Source of the DNA: JAJDIA01 sp031555145
GTDB taxonomy: Bacteria > Bacteroidota > Bacteroidia > Bacteroidales > Tannerellaceae
Reading direction: 5' to 3'
NCBI GenBank assembly: GCA_031555145.1
Contig: JAVBUR010000072.1
Location: 1-64,000 of the forward strand
DNA: 64,000 nt
The first letter of the stretch is position 1; each line of letters opens with the position of its first letter. The translations under genes and the position numbers were made by a program. The notes under the pieces are model-generated. The model saw only the letters and a program-made list of their open reading frames with translations. It was not told the DNA's origin and did no database searches. This document shows positions 19,001 through 27,756 of the stretch, one piece after another.

Positions 19001-19146
19001 TGGCGGTCTGGATAAGCAAAATAAGAAGCGTGAGTAGGCACACGATTCACCCCATTCACACCCGGATTATTCCATTCAGTATAACTCTGTGCTGAAAGGA
19101 CCGTTGCGAAGCAAATAAGAAGATGTAATAAAGCTGCTTTTTTCAT
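16042..19146 (-). CDS. GH2 beta-galactosidase, exported, LacZ-like
   Basis: 1034 residues with a signal peptide (1-19). The five-domain LacZ plan is visible: sugar-binding domain (LNGMWKFNWVQD), immunoglobulin-like domain, the barrel with ILIKGVNRHEADPQTGYYVT, the acid/base Glu in IWSLGNESGNG near 468 and the nucleophile Glu in FCEYAHAMGNSMGNF near 531, and a C-terminal beta-galactosidase small-chain domain (YYGRGPWENYIDR). Likely removes beta-linked galactose (or a similar sugar) from the glycan taken up by the neighbouring SusC/D pair. It sits 32 bases after the esterase gene. Confidence 0.92.
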   Translation of the reverse strand: MKKAALLHLLICFATVLSAQSYTEWNNPGVNGVNRVPTHASYFAYPDRQSAMSGDKEHSGNCLSLNGMWKFNWVQDQDKRPVDFYKTTFKDDYWVDFPVPGIWERNGYGIPVYRSNSYPWSNQVALNPPTVETINNAVGSYRRLANIPTEWKGRKVFFSIGAATSNVYLWVNGQFVGYSEDSRMAAEFDITPYIEYGKENLFAMQVYRWCDGTWLEDQDMWRTAGISRDVVLYTRTPHYIEDIFITPDLTNNYQDGTLDIKVDIKGKSNLTLLGELLDTKGNLVESFQTGVDSKGKVYRKLEIPSPKKWSAEEPNLYTLLLSLKDGKGETLEVIPQKVGFRKIEIHDRQLWINGKAILIKGVNRHEADPQTGYYVTRERMEDDIRLMKELNINALRMSHYPNDPYFYELCDTYGLYVVSEANVETHGMGFGELTLAKDAQFEKAHVERNDRMVRAFKNHPSVIIWSLGNESGNGPNFEKAYTMVKEYDSSRPVQYERAGRAWNTDLVVPMYGHPDEVEAYAKGDDSRPFIFCEYAHAMGNSMGNFKDYWELFRKYPCLQGGFIWDFVDTGFREYDANGRMYFTYGGDYGRYQPTKQNFNSNGVLTPDRLYNPHAYEVRKVYQSIWATPIDLPGGLIEVYNENFFIDLSDCNLEWQLLCNGEVFLSGVVPQLVIAPQQRSNIQLDYAASDIPAQGEILLNLSFKRMRSKQMLPAGHCMAYEQLVLRPYDFAEVASVRNEKKPALYEDLVHYEIKSEHSTVMIGKKTGWVEYLIVKGQELIGIQHPLKANFWRAPTDNDYGAMLHQKLGLWRDPEMTLQSVSAAYEGNDMVVTANYELIKLHATLSMRYVIDYGGNIRISESLKVDDTQKNMPSLFRFGMQTVFPGTYSLIEYYGRGPWENYIDRHESADLGLYRQSVREQFHPYVRPQETGTKSDIRWWKLTNIDGLGIKVTAPATFSASSLPCLQEDLDGGTETLPAQKHGGLVPIRDITTLSIDHLQMGVGGINTWGAEPLTKYKLPYGDYAFEYMISPVWKK

Positions 19147-19178
19147 TTTTTTACCTGATTAATGTATATCCAATGGTA

Positions 19179-20567
19179 TCAGTTTTTCAGATATCCGTGT
19201 CTTTCTAAAAAGTGATCTGTCAGTGCTCTCACCTCATAAAATTTCTCATCCAGCGTCTTCCGATAGTAAAAGATCGGATGTCCGGCCTTTTCAAAAATAT
19301 GAAGTTCAAAAGCGCCGTTTCTCTTCCGAATATTTTCTTCAAATGTATAGACGGCAGGTAACGGTATGACCGGGTCTTCCGAACCGACTAAAAACAGTAT
19401 CGGAGGGATGTCGGTTCCTATCTCATTTATCTTGTCCAAGGCAGGATAATTGAGTATCAAAAGTCCGGGGCGGTAACACATTCCTTCTTTTTCCGGTTCC
19501 ACGCCTACGGCTGCTACTAAATATCCACCAGCAGAAGCACCGCTTGCTGCTATTCGATTCGTATCAATCCCCCATTTGCCGGCATGGGTATTCAGCCAGC
19601 ACATAGCATCCTTTGCATCGTCCACACCATCGTCCGGAGTGGCTCCGTGTACATATTTAATTCGGTATTCCACCGAAATAGCAACCATTCCTTTCGATGC
19701 ATAATAAGCACATTCGCGGTAAAACTGTAAAGGTGTACCCGAAACCCAACCGCCGGCAAAAAAATAAGCAATCGCAGGTCTTTTATCGTCAGGCGTCCAA
19801 CCTTCCGGTTTGAAAATATGCATCTTTAACGTGTCGCCTCCAATGACCTTATACGTGACAATTTCCGGACAAAACGATTGCCTGGGTGTTGGCAATACCT
19901 GCACTAATGCATTATACCAGGTGGAAGCCATCTGTGCTGCTCCCTGTGCGTTTGGATGCACTTTGTCTGCAATCGTATGTTCATGCCAATCAAAACCGGC
20001 TGCCTGATTCACCAGTATCACCTTCGGATCATTCATCTTCTTCACCATACGGGCAATCTCTTCATTCAGCGACGGGATATAACTATATTTGGGTAACTTC
20101 CCACTTTCTATCACCTGCGCCATCAATATAATCGCATCCGGATTAATCACTTTTATCTTCCGGATAACCGACTCATAAGATGCAATCATCCCTTTTATCG
20201 GATTTTCTTCCACAAAATGGTTATGGCCTGCATGTATCAATACGATATCTGCCGGATGTGCCTGATAAATGCTATCCATCTGTGCATCCAGGTATTCGAT
20301 AGTCCTTCCACTATAACCGGCATGAGGTAATTCGCCAATACGGCAATGCAATGTTTTGGGGCCGATAAAATCGACCATGTATCCTCCCGCGAAAAGTTTT
20401 TCCCACAAAGGATAGATATAGCTTGAAAAGTCATTCCCGCCTTCTGTGATCGAATCGCCTAACCCTAAAATGGTATAACGGGGTTGAACAGTATCTGTTT
20501 CCCCTTTTACAGCAGACAACTGGAACAGGCAAATCACTATCAGGATAAGAAAACGTTTTCCTATCAT
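19179..20567 (-). CDS. two-domain esterase: SGNH hydrolase fused to alpha/beta hydrolase
   Basis: 462 residues from the chosen start. A signal peptide (MIGKRFLILIVICLFQLS) leads to an SGNH/GDSL domain with ILGLGDSITEGG (Ser at 39), AGHNHF and DKVHPNAQG. A second domain has the fold of acetyl-xylan esterase-like alpha/beta hydrolases, with FFAGGWVSG for the oxyanion hole, GASAGGY near 345 and GHPIF near the end. It probably strips acetyl or other acyl groups from the glycan. An upstream ATG at 20,678 would add a pyrimidine-coded, Phe/Leu-rich stretch that covers a terminator hairpin (20,634-20,669), so I prefer the internal start at 20,567. Confidence 0.85.
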   Translation of the reverse strand: MIGKRFLILIVICLFQLSAVKGETDTVQPRYTILGLGDSITEGGNDFSSYIYPLWEKLFAGGYMVDFIGPKTLHCRIGELPHAGYSGRTIEYLDAQMDSIYQAHPADIVLIHAGHNHFVEENPIKGMIASYESVIRKIKVINPDAIILMAQVIESGKLPKYSYIPSLNEEIARMVKKMNDPKVILVNQAAGFDWHEHTIADKVHPNAQGAAQMASTWYNALVQVLPTPRQSFCPEIVTYKVIGGDTLKMHIFKPEGWTPDDKRPAIAYFFAGGWVSGTPLQFYRECAYYASKGMVAISVEYRIKYVHGATPDDGVDDAKDAMCWLNTHAGKWGIDTNRIAASGASAGGYLVAAVGVEPEKEGMCYRPGLLILNYPALDKINEIGTDIPPILFLVGSEDPVIPLPAVYTFEENIRKRNGAFELHIFEKAGHPIFYYRKTLDEKFYEVRALTDHFLERHGYLKN

Positions 20568-20633
20568 CGCTTTTGATATTAGATGTTTGTTTATTACAGA
20601 GAAAAAGAAAAGGAGAGAAAAGAAGAAAAAGAG

Positions 20634-20669
20634 AAGATAAGCCCAACCCAATAAGATCAGGCTTATCTT
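20634..20669 (-). terminator. hairpin with pyrimidine-rich tail after susD
   Basis: On the minus strand AAGATAAGCC and GGCTTATCTT form a perfect 10 bp stem with a 16-base loop, beginning 11 bases after the susD stop and followed by CTCTTTTTCTTCTTTTCTC. This should partly terminate transcription after SusC/SusD, giving more of those than of the enzymes. The tail is not pure U, so read-through into the enzyme genes is likely. Confidence 0.55.
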
Positions 20670-20679
20670 TACTATCACA

Positions 20680-22473
20680 TTACCAATTTGGATTCTGATC
20701 CAAATTGTCGTTAATCATTCGGTCAGCATCAGGTACAGGCCACAAATAATCCCGTTGAGCATTAAACTTACGTTCACTTGCTACAACCACATATCCGTTA
20801 GCAGCCATACCACTAAGGTCGGCCACGCCGTTCTCATCAATAGCAGGTATACCACCAATAGGGAAACATCCATCTCTCCAGTTCTTAATCAACTGACGAT
20901 ATTCCACTGATACGGTAGATTCATCACCATTCCAGGCAGTTGAGCCCGACCATGCACGGTGCTGATAGTAGCTGGGACGGTTATACACCTTTTCAGCCAG
21001 TTTCCAACGGATCAAGTCAGCATAACGATGGCCTTCCCAAGCCAGTTCAATAAAACGCTCGGTGCGAAGAATGGTGCGCAAAGCGCTCTGCGAGTCCACA
21101 GTAACCTGCGGGTATGCGATTCCGGTACCGGCATACGCTCTTTCACGCAACTTATTGATGGTAGCATCCAACACATCCTGCGTACATTTATTCAGTTCAA
21201 TCATTGCTTCAGCATACATCAACAAGACATCACCATAGCGTAACATCGGGTAGGTGCTGGGCGCACCGTTACGTCCATTCTGAAGGAAAGAATCGTCTAC
21301 ATACTTTTTCCACAAAAGACCATCATAAGAAGCATGTTCGGCACCCGCTTTCGAGTCTGTATTACTTACCTGGGCACCATCCGATGCACGAAAAACCTTG
21401 GTCTTTAACGGGCTGGGAGAATATTCAAAGCCTAACCAAACATACTCTTTCGGATCATACGTGCCATCAAGCACTTTTTTGTTATAAGCCGTAGCAAAAG
21501 GAACAATCGTCATGGCTAAACGGGGGTCACGGTTTTCGAAAAAGTCTTTCGGATTGTACAACGGCGATTTATCAATGGGCTTACCATCGATGCAAGGATA
21601 AGCGCAAACCAGTTCGTAAGAAGGGGCTTTCTGTCCACCCCATCCGCCGGAGAGTCGGGAAATCGAATTAAGGACATCACCACCAGCCCAATAATACTTT
21701 TTCAGCGTCACATCACCACGGAAGAAGAATATCCATTCATCCGACCAGGAGGCCGTGAATAAACTCTGGTAATTGCTGTGAAGTTTATAGACACCAAGTT
21801 CCATACAGTCTTTAGCTGCCTTAGCGGCCGTTTCATAATCACCTGTCCGGAGAGCAATTCGTGCTTTGAATGCAAGAGCGGCGCCTTTCGTTGCGCGTTG
21901 TATACTTCCATAACTGGTAGGCAGGCGTTTGGCCGCCTCGTCTAAACACTGATAACTAAACGCCAGTACTTCAGATCTAGGCGAACGCCCTATAACGTAA
22001 GCTTCATCCAGTGTCATACCTGTTTTATCCAGAATGGCATCACCCCAGTGAAACGCTAACATGCCATAGGCATAACCCAAATAGAAATAGGCTTCCCCTT
22101 CATATTGCGTAATATTTGCTTCCGTAACACCCATCGAGCGGGCATTATCCATATTATTCAATATACGTAGCGCACGTGCAATACCTTTATAAAAATTCTG
22201 CCAGCGTGTACCTATTGTGCCGTCTTCTGCGGTCAATGTCCCATTCTGTATACTCGAAGTAGTGTTACGGATGGTTACATCATCGCCCCAACTCTGATCA
22301 TCGATAGGGAAGAAGTCTGTCCGATAGAAATCGTTTAGAGACATCTCGATCTCTTGCTGTGAGGAGTACCAGTTTCCACTTGATCCTTCAGACAATGGAT
22401 TGAGGTCCAGATCAACACAAGCAGACAAGGCAAGCATTGATGATATGCAGGTCATTAACAATATCTTTTTCAT
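20680..22473 (-). CDS. SusD-like nutrient-binding lipoprotein
   Basis: Surface lipoprotein that captures glycan and closes over the SusC channel. The start MKKILLMTCISSMLALSAC gives a clean lipoprotein signal (Cys 19 from this start, followed by VDLDLNPLSEGS); a start 12 bases further up abuts the susC stop. It has the RagB/SusD helical core with TPR-like segments and the usual C-terminal region (RTERFIELAWEGHRYADLIRW, LWPVPDADRMINDNLDQNPNW). Nearly 600 residues, normal length. It directly follows susC. Confidence 0.95.
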   Translation of the reverse strand: MKKILLMTCISSMLALSACVDLDLNPLSEGSSGNWYSSQQEIEMSLNDFYRTDFFPIDDQSWGDDVTIRNTTSSIQNGTLTAEDGTIGTRWQNFYKGIARALRILNNMDNARSMGVTEANITQYEGEAYFYLGYAYGMLAFHWGDAILDKTGMTLDEAYVIGRSPRSEVLAFSYQCLDEAAKRLPTSYGSIQRATKGAALAFKARIALRTGDYETAAKAAKDCMELGVYKLHSNYQSLFTASWSDEWIFFFRGDVTLKKYYWAGGDVLNSISRLSGGWGGQKAPSYELVCAYPCIDGKPIDKSPLYNPKDFFENRDPRLAMTIVPFATAYNKKVLDGTYDPKEYVWLGFEYSPSPLKTKVFRASDGAQVSNTDSKAGAEHASYDGLLWKKYVDDSFLQNGRNGAPSTYPMLRYGDVLLMYAEAMIELNKCTQDVLDATINKLRERAYAGTGIAYPQVTVDSQSALRTILRTERFIELAWEGHRYADLIRWKLAEKVYNRPSYYQHRAWSGSTAWNGDESTVSVEYRQLIKNWRDGCFPIGGIPAIDENGVADLSGMAANGYVVVASERKFNAQRDYLWPVPDADRMINDNLDQNPNW

Positions 22474-22485
22474 ACAATTAATCAT

Positions 22486-25400
22486 TTAAAATTTGACATT
22501 AACCCCTAAGAGATAAGTAGTTGATATAAAATCCGAGCTTAATCCTACTTCCGGATCCCATCCTTCAGGATAGTCACTAATGGCTGGTAAATCATTTACG
22601 CTAACATAAAGGCGCAGATCTTTCACCCGAACTTTACTCAACAAATCTTTAGGCAGTGAATAACCAAGTGTAATATTTTTCACACGGAAATAGGCGCCAT
22701 TAAAAAGCCAGTAGTCTGAGGCTGTCGTCGTATTTGTCGCATTGGTTTCTGTCAAACGCGGATACTTCGCTTTCAGATTCTGCTCCTCGGTATTGTGCTG
22801 GCTCCAATAATTACCCATAACGAGTTTAGGATAGGCTCCCCATGATTCCCGAGGCCGGATCCAGCCTCTGTCGAACATCACCAGTTGATGCCCAATACCC
22901 TGGAATGAGAGGCTGAGATCAAAGCCTTTCCATCCCATCGAAATATTACCTCCATAAAGTAATTCCGGCATTGAGTTACCTGAACGCACTTTATCGTCCG
23001 CATTAATAACTCCGTCGCCATTCACATCAATATATTTAATGTTACCCGCTTTATCGTTTGCTGTAAGCGTAGGATACTTCTTTCCATTGATATCCACCAG
23101 ATCGGCATCTGTTTGGAATAAACCAGCACTTCTATACATATACCACTCATTGTAGTAAGAGCCTTCTTCGATGATACGGTCATCTTTAATGGTTCGTTTA
23201 TCTCCCAGATAACCCATCTTTGAACGATAGTCCGACAAGTTTGCCGAAACATTATACCAGAAACTACCGGCTGTATCTGACCAACCTAACTCAATATCCC
23301 AACCTTTCGTGTGCATATCACCGGCATTTTGATCCGGAGCCGAGAACCCTGCGTAGGAGGGGAACCCAAGTGTAAGCAACATATCTGACGTTTTCTTATA
23401 GTAATAGTCGCCGGTGAAACGCAAACGACTATTCAGCATCGCCATATCAACACCTACACCGTAAGTTGTAGTAGTTTCCCAGGTAATATTTTCAAATGCA
23501 TACGTATATTGTGCGGCATTTTGCAAAGCAGTAACGATTTGCCCCGATTTATTATACATATAACTATTACCGAAGTTGATAGCTGCCTGATAAGGGAATT
23601 CCGAACCGATACGCTCGTTTCCTAATTGGCCGATTGAACCACGAATTTTTAAATAATCAACCCAATTATTCTTAAACCACGATTCTTCCGACACTGCCCA
23701 TGCAGCAGATCCCGAGTAGAAGGTACCCCAACGATAATCCTTCGAAAAGCGAGATGATCCATCCGTACGGACATTGCCTTGAAGCATATACTTATTTTTA
23801 TAAGAATACATCAGACGACCGAATACTGATTCATACGCATTGTGACCTGCTTTACCTTCATTATACTGATAATCTTCAGGACCGATATTCAGGTAAGGAT
23901 AAGTATCGAGCAAATAATTGTTACGTGAAGCGCCCAGTTCTTCCCATCTGTACGTATAACCTTCATAACCGACCATCGCATTCACCGAATGATCCCCCCA
24001 CACATTTTGGTAGTTACCATAAAACTGATACGTCAAACTATTATTATCGTTACGTTTCTCTGTGAGGTTTGTTGTCTTGTGTGCCTGCATATAGGTAGAA
24101 GAACCGTTTTCGTAATAAACCGGAACAGCGCGAGAGAATTTCTTACCTTTAGTAAACTGCAGACGGGGAGCAACGATAGCTGTGAGCGTCAGACCTTTCA
24201 TGGGGATAATATCAAATTGTGCTTTACCGCCAAACTTATAATAGTTTGTCTTATCTCTACCACCTTCTTTGAGACCGGCGATTCCATTTGCACCATCTTT
24301 CGAATCGGCATAACGACCGTCTTCCCAGAATGGGGTATAATAAGGAGCGACGAGATAGGCCCAGTACACGGCATTCATGTCAGCAGGATTAATCGAAGTC
24401 GATTTCGAGAAATCAAGGTCGATATTGGCATTCAGCCAATCGGTAATTTTGAAGTCATTGTTTACACGACCTGCCAGACGTTCATACGACTTGTTTTCGT
24501 AATAACCGTCACCTTTCTGATAATTGACAGAGGCTTTCGTACGCAATTTATCCGTTCCACCCGATATACTCAACACGTGTTGTTCATGTGTTGTCGAATT
24601 CTTCAACATCAGGCCAACCAAATCCGTATTCGGATAGTGATAAGGATCGGTAGCGTTGTTGCTAAGCCATGAATTCATTGTTTCCTGTGAGTATTGAGAA
24701 TAGGGATCTTTTGCTCCGTCATTCCACTTCACTTCGTTCTGTGCGGTCATCCAATCAATTACATCGCCATTCTTGGGCTTCGCAGTAGGACGATCAATTC
24801 CAAATTCGTAGTTATAATCGAAAGAGAATTGACGGTCTTTAGCACGCTTGGTAGTGATAAGGATAACACCTGCCGCTGCACGCGATCCATAGATAGAGGC
24901 AGATGCCGCATCTTTCAATACGGTCATGGTTTCCACATCATTTGCAACAACATCATTCAGAGAGGAGGGTATACCATCGACAATCACCAGAGGGTCGTTG
25001 TTAGAAAGTGTAGTCACACCACGTACACGTACAGTCGCTGAAGCGCCTGGACCTCCATTATCGCGGGTTACCTGCACACCGGCCATCTGTCCCTGCAGGG
25101 CTGTAGAAAGCTGTTGCGTCGAACGGGTGGTCAAAATTTCCCCTTTTACACTTGAGATCGCTCCGGAAAGGTCAGCCTTGCGGACAGTACCATAACCGAC
25201 AACAACCACTTCGTCCAGTGCCTGGGTGTCTTCATGCAAAATAATAGACAAGGAAGACTGATTTCCAACAGTTACTTCTGTAGCAACGTAGCCTATATAA
25301 GAGACGGTCAATACAGCATTGTTCGAAACATTCAGACTGAACTTTCCGTCTAAATCCGTGATCGTTCCGTTTGAAGTCCCTTTTTCATAGATATTGGCTC

Positions 25401-25842
25401 CAATTACCGCTTCGCCTAATTCATCCCGAACGATTCCGGTAACGTGCCGCTTTTGTTGTTGGGATCTATTAGCTTCATTGGCAATCGGTGCTTTTATCAA
25501 CACCTGATGATTGATGATCTGGTATTGATATCCTGTATTTTTCAGGACTTGTGCCAATGCATCTTCTATCGATACATCCTGAACATTCACACTGGTTTTC
25601 TGATAAGCATTTACCTTGTTGTCATTAAAAAAGAAGGTGAATTCACTGGCATCCTCAATCTCCTTCAAGATATCGAGAATGGTACTGTTTTGTTTATTAA
25701 TGGAGACCTTGTTACCCTGCGCATAGGTGGTAGCAGAAAGGCTGCATATAATACATACAAGAAATGTGGCTGTGATCTTCATAATTCGAATAGATTTTCT
25801 ACATAAAGGGGCACACCATTCCCCTATATTGCTTTTTATCAT
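22486..25842 (-). CDS. SusC-like TonB-dependent receptor with STN signalling domain
   Basis: Outer-membrane importer of the polysaccharide locus. After an N-terminal signal (MKITATFLVCIICSLSATTYA) comes an STN domain (NSTILDILKEIEDASEFTFF), which contacts FecR-type anti-sigma factors, then a carboxypeptidase-like domain (VTGIVRDELGEAVIGANIYE), the TonB box region (ALDEVVVVGYG), plug and barrel. I chose the start at 25,842 (MIKSNIGEWC); 25,782 is also possible. The longest frame begins at 25,959, but that start lies within a terminator-like hairpin of the leader. The STN domain fits the adjacent FecR and sigma genes: substrate binding outside should switch on its own operon. Confidence 0.93.
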   Translation of the reverse strand: MIKSNIGEWCAPLCRKSIRIMKITATFLVCIICSLSATTYAQGNKVSINKQNSTILDILKEIEDASEFTFFFNDNKVNAYQKTSVNVQDVSIEDALAQVLKNTGYQYQIINHQVLIKAPIANEANRSQQQKRHVTGIVRDELGEAVIGANIYEKGTSNGTITDLDGKFSLNVSNNAVLTVSYIGYVATEVTVGNQSSLSIILHEDTQALDEVVVVGYGTVRKADLSGAISSVKGEILTTRSTQQLSTALQGQMAGVQVTRDNGGPGASATVRVRGVTTLSNNDPLVIVDGIPSSLNDVVANDVETMTVLKDAASASIYGSRAAAGVILITTKRAKDRQFSFDYNYEFGIDRPTAKPKNGDVIDWMTAQNEVKWNDGAKDPYSQYSQETMNSWLSNNATDPYHYPNTDLVGLMLKNSTTHEQHVLSISGGTDKLRTKASVNYQKGDGYYENKSYERLAGRVNNDFKITDWLNANIDLDFSKSTSINPADMNAVYWAYLVAPYYTPFWEDGRYADSKDGANGIAGLKEGGRDKTNYYKFGGKAQFDIIPMKGLTLTAIVAPRLQFTKGKKFSRAVPVYYENGSSTYMQAHKTTNLTEKRNDNNSLTYQFYGNYQNVWGDHSVNAMVGYEGYTYRWEELGASRNNYLLDTYPYLNIGPEDYQYNEGKAGHNAYESVFGRLMYSYKNKYMLQGNVRTDGSSRFSKDYRWGTFYSGSAAWAVSEESWFKNNWVDYLKIRGSIGQLGNERIGSEFPYQAAINFGNSYMYNKSGQIVTALQNAAQYTYAFENITWETTTTYGVGVDMAMLNSRLRFTGDYYYKKTSDMLLTLGFPSYAGFSAPDQNAGDMHTKGWDIELGWSDTAGSFWYNVSANLSDYRSKMGYLGDKRTIKDDRIIEEGSYYNEWYMYRSAGLFQTDADLVDINGKKYPTLTANDKAGNIKYIDVNGDGVINADDKVRSGNSMPELLYGGNISMGWKGFDLSLSFQGIGHQLVMFDRGWIRPRESWGAYPKLVMGNYWSQHNTEEQNLKAKYPRLTETNATNTTTASDYWLFNGAYFRVKNITLGYSLPKDLLSKVRVKDLRLYVSVNDLPAISDYPEGWDPEVGLSSDFISTTYLLGVNVKF

Positions 25843-25854
25843 AACTTTGCATTG

Positions 25855-25966
25855 TTTTTGATGGTAATACTGTGCATACCCAGGCTTGGACACCTTATGG
25901 GTTATGCATTTTTCGAAAACACTCGCGAATTGGGAGATACCTGGCCAGGTGTTTCCCAATTTTTTC
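25855..25966 (+). ncRNA. putative antisense small RNA in the susC leader (DonS-like)
   Basis: On the strand opposite to susC, a -7 element TAACTTTG (25,842-25,849) is followed about 75 bases later by a strong intrinsic terminator: AATTGGGAGATACC paired with GGTGTTTCCCAATT around the loop TGGCCA (25,928-25,961), then a run of T. The predicted RNA of about 110 bases is antisense to the leader of susC. Bacteroides fragilis and relatives have such RNAs, named DonS, at ECF/FecR-controlled glycan loci, where they repress the operon. No -33 box was found, so the 5' end is uncertain. Confidence 0.5.
25928..25966 (+). terminator. strong intrinsic terminator on the plus strand
   Basis: A 14 bp stem with two G-U pairs and a 6-base loop is followed by TTTTT at 25,960-25,965 on the plus strand. 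On the minus strand no U-run follows, so it would not end the FecR transcript efficiently. No gene on the plus strand needs it, which is why a small antisense RNA is proposed. Confidence 0.7.
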
Positions 25967-26029
25967 TGGGGGGGCTAACCGTCTCTGTTATACATGGTGA
26001 TTATAATTTAAGATTAACAAAAAAATGAC

Positions 26030-27013
26030 TTATTTTTTAAGATAGAACGTAAAATCGCCGTCGTCCGATTGAAGATAACGGACCGGTGAAGATTCTCGCA
26101 TCATATAAAGAATACGTTCCAGTGGTTCGTCTTTGACTTTGAATGTGAACTTATACGTATCTAAAATTTCTTTTTCGCAAATAATCTTTCGCCCATACCA
26201 TTGTTCCAAGCGTGGTATGATCATAGATAGTTTCTCGTTTTCAAATGTCAACATCCCTCGCTTCCGCCAAGAGGTATAACTATCAGCATTGACCGTATAA
26301 TGTGTGACCCGGTTGACACTCATATTATATTCAATCTTATCGTTGGGACGAAGGATCAAGTCCTTCCGTTTATCCGAATTAGGGAGAATCAACTCTACCC
26401 GCACCATTCCATTAAGAAGTATGACTTCCGAACGAGTTTCTATGTCGTAAGCAAAAAGTTCGAATGCAGTACCCAACGCTTCGACATCCATGCTATTAGT
26501 ATGCACGATAAAGGGATGCGCAGGGTCTTTGTTTATATCGAAAAAAGCTTGCCCATCTAAAGTGATTTCGCGGTTCTTTCCGACAAATTTTGATGGATAG
26601 GTTAATTTACTTCCTGGACCTAACTTCACAACTGTTCCATCCGATAAGATAACCGACTGCATATTTTGGATACCGGAAGAAACGATATAGACTGACGAAG
26701 TTTCTGCGTTATCTGTTATAAAGAAAATGGAACCTGCTAAACCGAGCAAAAGAGCAACCGTTGCCGTCCAAGCATAAATTTGATAAAATCTCACGGTCTT
26801 AGCCGGAAGCCGCAACCAGGTTTCTTGTTGGATCTTATTCCAAATACGTTTTCCGTCAACCTTATCGCTTTTCGTTCTGTCGGGGGCTTCCTCCCACTGC
26901 CGTTGCATTCGCTCCGTCACGGGGCGGGAATAGAGCAACTGGTCTTGTTCGGCCTCGTTCAACTCATCACGCAACAACTTTTTTACTATATCTTTTTTGC
27001 TTTCTAATCGCAT
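26030..27013 (-). CDS. FecR-family anti-sigma factor
   Basis: 327 residues, one membrane helix near 83-105 (IYAWTATVALLLGLAGSIFF). The cytoplasmic N-terminus should bind the ECF sigma factor. The periplasmic FecR domain (VILSDGTVVKLGPGSKLTYP, REITLDGQAFFDINKDPAHP) and the DUF4974-type C-terminus (FTFKVKDEPLERILYMM) should receive the signal from the STN domain of the SusC-like receptor. It lies 175 bases after the sigma gene and before susC, the standard order. Confidence 0.93.
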   Translation of the reverse strand: MRLESKKDIVKKLLRDELNEAEQDQLLYSRPVTERMQRQWEEAPDRTKSDKVDGKRIWNKIQQETWLRLPAKTVRFYQIYAWTATVALLLGLAGSIFFITDNAETSSVYIVSSGIQNMQSVILSDGTVVKLGPGSKLTYPSKFVGKNREITLDGQAFFDINKDPAHPFIVHTNSMDVEALGTAFELFAYDIETRSEVILLNGMVRVELILPNSDKRKDLILRPNDKIEYNMSVNRVTHYTVNADSYTSWRKRGMLTFENEKLSMIIPRLEQWYGRKIICEKEILDTYKFTFKVKDEPLERILYMMRESSPVRYLQSDDGDFTFYLKK

Positions 27014-27139
27014 CCTTCTTGTTATTTACATAAATAAATACACACAAGCGGGATGCCCCCCCTATTCCAATTTAAAAAAATGAGAAAAATTGTTTTGCAA
27101 GAGTACCCCTAGCATAAAACAAATTTGCATGCAAAACAA

Positions 27140-27165
27140 GTAGACGCAAAGCAATGCGCCTCTAC
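27140..27165. repeat. imperfect palindrome GTAGACGCA...TGCGCCTCTAC
   Basis: An imperfect hairpin between the sigma factor and anti-sigma genes. On the minus strand it reads GTAGAGGCGCA, then TGCGTCTAC followed by TTGTTTT, so it may act as a weak terminator after the sigma gene. Similar GTAGAGGCGCA-type palindromes are common between genes in Bacteroidetes. Confidence 0.5.
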
Positions 27166-27188
27166 ATTATAACATATTTTTCAGCTAT

Positions 27189-27740
27189 CTAAATAAAGTA
27201 AGCCAACAACAATACATTCTTCTTCAGATATTTAAGTGCTTGGCTGATCTGATTCTCGACTGTCTTTTCAGAAATTTGAAGGAGTTCAGCAATCTCTTTG
27301 TAGGATTTTTTTTCTTTCCGGCTTAGGATAAAAATTTCACGACGGCTGGGAGGTAGTTCTTCGATCAGTTGATCGATATATTCACTCAAGTTTTTGGCTT
27401 CGATCTCTTCTTCGAGGTTGAACGATGAATCCTCCATGGCAGAAAGAACGGTTGTTTTGTAAAAATTCTCATTGAGGTTTTTTCTGTGTTGATTGAAGAT
27501 CAAGTTACGGGTGATGATAAAGAGTAGTCCTTTGAAGTTTTCCCCCTCGCGAATAAAGGCATGCGCCTCCCAAACTTTCACAAATACTTCCTGAACAACC
27601 TCTTCGGCCGTAGATTGATTTGTCAAATAGAGGCGGCTAAAATTATAGACCTGCGGCCAGTACATTCCGTATAACCGGGTGAAGGCTTCTTTACTTCCCT
27701 GTCGTAACTGTTGAATTATAAGTCGCTCGTCTTCCTGCAT
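27189..27740 (-). CDS. ECF sigma factor of the polysaccharide locus
   Basis: 183 residues. Region 2 is seen in RLYLTNQSTAEEVVQEVFVK, and region 4 in KEKKSYKEIAELLQISEKTV with QALKYLKK after it. It belongs to the sigma-70 family Bacteroidetes group that works with FecR and STN receptors. It directs RNA polymerase to susC and the genes behind it once released by FecR. It has its own promoter close to the consensus. Confidence 0.94.
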   Translation of the reverse strand: MQEDERLIIQQLRQGSKEAFTRLYGMYWPQVYNFSRLYLTNQSTAEEVVQEVFVKVWEAHAFIREGENFKGLLFIITRNLIFNQHRKNLNENFYKTTVLSAMEDSSFNLEEEIEAKNLSEYIDQLIEELPPSRREIFILSRKEKKSYKEIAELLQISEKTVENQISQALKYLKKNVLLLAYFI

Positions 27741-27756
27741 TCAGCTATACTTTTGG

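Noticed and set aside
25843..25959. N-terminal extension of the SusC-like protein from 25,959
   Set aside because: The extension has no signal character and overlaps a strong hairpin; the start at 25,842 or 25,782 leads directly to a proper signal peptide.
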